From contig NZ_DIAX01000077.1 of NCBI RefSeq assembly GCF_002414845.1, positions 1-55,323 of the forward strand: 55,323 nt of DNA. The letters run 5' to 3'. A model generated the notes under the pieces. The model made no database searches. It was not told the DNA's origin and worked only from the letters and a program-made list of their open reading frames with translations. Below are positions 52,927 through 55,323 of the stretch, piece by piece (within the stretch, counting starts at the first letter, position 1; each line of letters opens with the position of its first letter). This DNA comes from Gordonia sp. UBA5067. GTDB taxonomy: Bacteria; Actinomycetota; Actinomycetes; Mycobacteriales; Mycobacteriaceae. A program made the translations under genes and the position numbers.

Positions 52927-55323
52927 GCGTCGAAACATCCGAACGCAGCGACCCGGTTGATCCGGTGCGCGGACTGACCTCCGCCCAGGTGGCGCAGCGG
53001 GTGGCGGCCGGGCAGGTGAACGTGTCCGCCGACAAGACCGGTCGCACGGTGGGGCAGATCGTCCGGGCGAACGTCTTCACCCGCATCAACGCGATGCTTG
53101 GCGTGCTGTTCGCGCTGGTGATGCTCACCGGCTCGTGGAAGAACGGGTTGTTCGGCCTCATCATCATCGCCAACAGCGGAATCGGCATCATTCAGGAGGT
53201 TCGCGCCAAACGGACCCTGGACCGGCTTTCCATCGTCGGGCAGGCGACGCCGACGGTGCGCCGCGACGGGGTCGCCGTGCAAGTGGCCCCGGAAGCGGTG
53301 GTGGCCGACGACATCATCGAACTGGGCCCCGGTGACCAGATCGTCGTCGACGGGCAGACCGTCGAGTCGGTGGCGCTCGATGTCGATGAGTCACTCCTCA
53401 CCGGCGAAGCGGACCCGGTCGACAAGGCCGTTGGCGACCAGATCCTGTCCGGCAGCTTCGTCGTCGCCGGCTCTGGGGCGTACCGGGCGACGAAGGTCGG
53501 CGCCGACGCGTACGCCTCGAAGCTGGCCGCCGAGGCGTCGAAGTTCACCCTTGTCGACTCCGAGTTGCGCACCGGCATCAACAAGATCCTTCAGGTCATC
53601 ACCTATCTGCTGATTCCTGCCGGGATCCTCACGATCATCAACCAGCTGTTCATCGCGGGGGATGGCTCGCTGGCGTGGGAGTCGATCAAGCCGGGAATCC
53701 TCGGCATGGTCGCGGCGCTCGTTCCGATGATCCCCGAAGGCCTGGTTTTGATGACGTCGATCGCATTCGCAGTCGGCGTAGTTCGCCTCGGCCAACGGCA
53801 ATGTCTGGTCAATGAACTGCCCGCTATCGAAGGCCTGGCGCGTGTCAACATCGTGTGCGCCGACAAGACCGGCACGCTGACCGAGAACGGGATGCGGCTG
53901 TCGGAGGTGGCGCCGATCGACGGTTCGGGGGTCGGTGCGGAACAGTTGCACGCCGCGCTCGCGGCAATCGCGGCCGCCGACCCGCGCCCCAACGCGAGCA
54001 TCGAGGCCATCGGGGAGGCGTTCGGCGACGAGCCCAATTGGACGACGACGGCGGTGCAGCCGTTCTCGTCGGCGCTCAAGTGGAGCGGCCTGTCGTTTGC
54101 CGACGCATCGGGCGGCGATGCGGGCAACTGGTTGATTGGCGCGCCCGACATCCTGCTCGACCCGGCCAGTGAACTCTCGGCCCGGGCCACCGCGATCGGC
54201 GAGACGGGCCGGCGCGTGCTGTTGCTGGGCCGGACCGCGGTGGCGGTCGACCAGCCCGGTGCCACCGAGCAGATGCTGCCGGTCGCTCTCGTCGTGCTGG
54301 AACAGCGCGTTCGGCCAGATGCCAAGGAAACCCTCGAGTACTTCGCACACCAGCATGTCGACGTCAAGGTGATCTCTGGCGACAACGCGCGCTCGGTGGG
54401 GGCGGTCGCCGCTTCACTCGGACTCGGGTCGGTCGACAATGCCGTTGACGGCCGAGCGCTTCCGCAGAACTCCGACGAACTGGCCGAGGTGGTATCGGAC
54501 GGCACCGTATTCGGGCGTATCCGCCCCGACCAGAAGCGCGCAATGGTTAAAGCGCTGCAGTCGCGTCACAACACCGTCGCGATGACCGGGGACGGGGTAA
54601 ACGACGTGTTGGCCCTCAAGGATGCCGATATCGGGGTGGCGATGGGCTCGGGCAGTTCGGCGGCACGATCGGTGGCGCAGATCGTGTTGCTCGACAACAA
54701 GTTCGCCACGCTTCCCTACGTCGTCGGCGAGGGGCGGCGGGTCATCGGCAATATCGAGCGCGTGGCGAATCTGTTTCTCACCAAGACCGTGTATGCGGTT
54801 CTGTTGGCACTGCTCGTCGGGATTGCCGGCGTGGCGGGCAAGATTTTCGGCTTCGCGTCGCTCGCCTACCCGTTCCAGCCGATCCACATCACGATCTCGG
54901 CGTGGTTCACCATCGGTGTGCCCGCGTTCGTGCTGTCGCTCGCACCGAACAACGAGCGGGCGCGGAGCGGCTTCGTCAAGCGCGTCCTCACCCATGCCGT
55001 GCCCAACGGGATCATCGTCGGGCTGGTCACCTTTATCACATTCGTGCTGGTCAACCCGGGTGGAGCGACCGGTCCCAGGCTGGGCGTCGAGATCGACAAC
55101 GTGCCGCCCGATGTGGCCCAGGCGTCGACGGCAACCCTGATCGCCCTGATTGCGACCGCGTTTTATGTCCTCGTGGTCGTGGCCCGCCCGTACAACTGGT
55201 GGAAATTGATCCTGCTCGTCGGCTCGGCGCTGGCCTACGTGATCATCTTCACCTGGCATCAGACCCAGCAGTGGTTCAACCTCGACTCATCGAATTGGGG
55301 CAGCAACGCGGTGGCCCTCGGCC
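52923..55323 (+). CDS. ctpE: CtpE-type cation P-type ATPase (3' end outside window)
   Basis: About 800 residues are present with no stop, close to the full ~797 of M. tuberculosis CtpE (Rv0908), so little is missing. P-type signatures are visible: actuator TGE in [10 protein letters not shown], phosphorylation site [12 protein letters not shown], and [17 protein letters not shown] in the hinge. The membrane helix M4 carries [11 protein letters not shown] (PEGL). It transports a divalent cation; CtpE in mycobacteria is linked to Ca2+ uptake. There is no N-terminal heavy-metal domain. The GTG start overlaps the MBL stop (GTGA). Hydrophobic helices M7-M10 follow the hinge to the window edge. Confidence 0.92.
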   Translation, partial: MSVETSERSDPVDPVRGLTSAQVAQRVAAGQVNVSADKTGRTVGQIVRANVFTRINAMLGVLFALVMLTGSWKNGLFGLIIIANSGIGIIQEVRAKRTLDRLSIVGQATPTVRRDGVAVQVAPEAVVADDIIELGPGDQIVVDGQTVESVALDVDESLLTGEADPVDKAVGDQILSGSFVVAGSGAYRATKVGADAYASKLAAEASKFTLVDSELRTGINKILQVITYLLIPAGILTIINQLFIAGDGSLAWESIKPGILGMVAALVPMIPEGLVLMTSIAFAVGVVRLGQRQCLVNELPAIEGLARVNIVCADKTGTLTENGMRLSEVAPIDGSGVGAEQLHAALAAIAAADPRPNASIEAIGEAFGDEPNWTTTAVQPFSSALKWSGLSFADASGGDAGNWLIGAPDILLDPASELSARATAIGETGRRVLLLGRTAVAVDQPGATEQMLPVALVVLEQRVRPDAKETLEYFAHQHVDVKVISGDNARSVGAVAASLGLGSVDNAVDGRALPQNSDELAEVVSDGTVFGRIRPDQKRAMVKALQSRHNTVAMTGDGVNDVLALKDADIGVAMGSGSSAARSVAQIVLLDNKFATLPYVVGEGRRVIGNIERVANLFLTKTVYAVLLALLVGIAGVAGKIFGFASLAYPFQPIHITISAWFTIGVPAFVLSLAPNNERARSGFVKRVLTHAVPNGIIVGLVTFITFVLVNPGGATGPRLGVEIDNVPPDVAQASTATLIALIATAFYVLVVVARPYNWWKLILLVGSALAYVIIFTWHQTQQWFNLDSSNWGSNAVALG

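Overview
The window is high-GC actinobacterial chromosome, most likely from Gordonia or a close relative in the Mycobacteriales. The evidence is a gene order that mirrors the Mycobacterium tuberculosis block Rv0881-Rv0908 (TrmH methyltransferase, DUF2530, SepH, SerC, CitA, GltA2, EchA6, metallo-beta-lactamase-fold protein, CtpE), an Eis-like acetyltransferase, and many genes with a TANNNT -10 box 6-8 nt upstream of the start codon, as expected for leaderless mRNAs. No tRNA, rRNA, IS element, integrase or CRISPR array was seen, and no stretch over 300 bases lacks a gene.

Layout. (1) 1-2279: the 3' part of a sacsin-like ATPase-family gene and a PAP2 phosphatase. (2) 2485-24506: thirteen plus-strand genes, mostly with overlapping start and stop codons, forming what looks like one ~22 kb biosynthetic operon. 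It encodes an HMG-CoA reductase fused to an APH-fold kinase, an MBL hydrolase, a UbiA prenyltransferase, an AT-less KS-ACP-TE protein, a C-A-T NRPS module, a FAAL-like ligase fused to a DNA-polymerase-beta-type nucleotidyltransferase, a free ACP, a thioester reductase, a LolD/FtsX-type ABC exporter, a rifampin-phosphotransferase-like PEP-synthase homologue and two thymidylate-kinase-like P-loop kinases. I do not recognise it as any described pathway. (3) 24527-34732: DUF2530, NCS2 permease, Eis-like acetyltransferase, TrmH methyltransferase, secreted lipase, SepH, SerC and an Rv1218c/Rv1217c-like ABC efflux pair. (4) 34733-38227: an uncharacterised operon of flavin monooxygenase, polytopic membrane protein and TetR regulator. 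(5) 38228-55323: NhaA, CitA, PdxH, MFS exporter, DUF2236/MpaB oxygenase, PxpB/PxpC, GltA2, FKBP, a small secreted protein, EchA6, an aldonolactone oxidase with a PLP-dependent alanine-racemase-fold enzyme, TetR, an Rv0906-like MBL protein and a CtpE-type P-type ATPase that runs off the window.

How the operon could work (inference): the FAAL-like enzyme activates a carboxylic acid onto the free ACP. The KS protein and NRPS module extend it with a carbon unit and one amino acid. Release is hydrolytic (TE) or reductive (thioester reductase). The HMGR-APH fusion, the nucleotidyltransferase, the PEP-synthase homologue and the two NMP-kinase-like proteins form an unusual phosphoryl and nucleotidyl transfer set. 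One hypothesis is stepwise conversion of an alcohol to a mono- then diphosphate that could serve as a UbiA donor or appear as a phosphorylated head group. The FtsX-type exporter points to a lipophilic or envelope-directed product. No phosphopantetheinyl transferase or pathway regulator is in the window.
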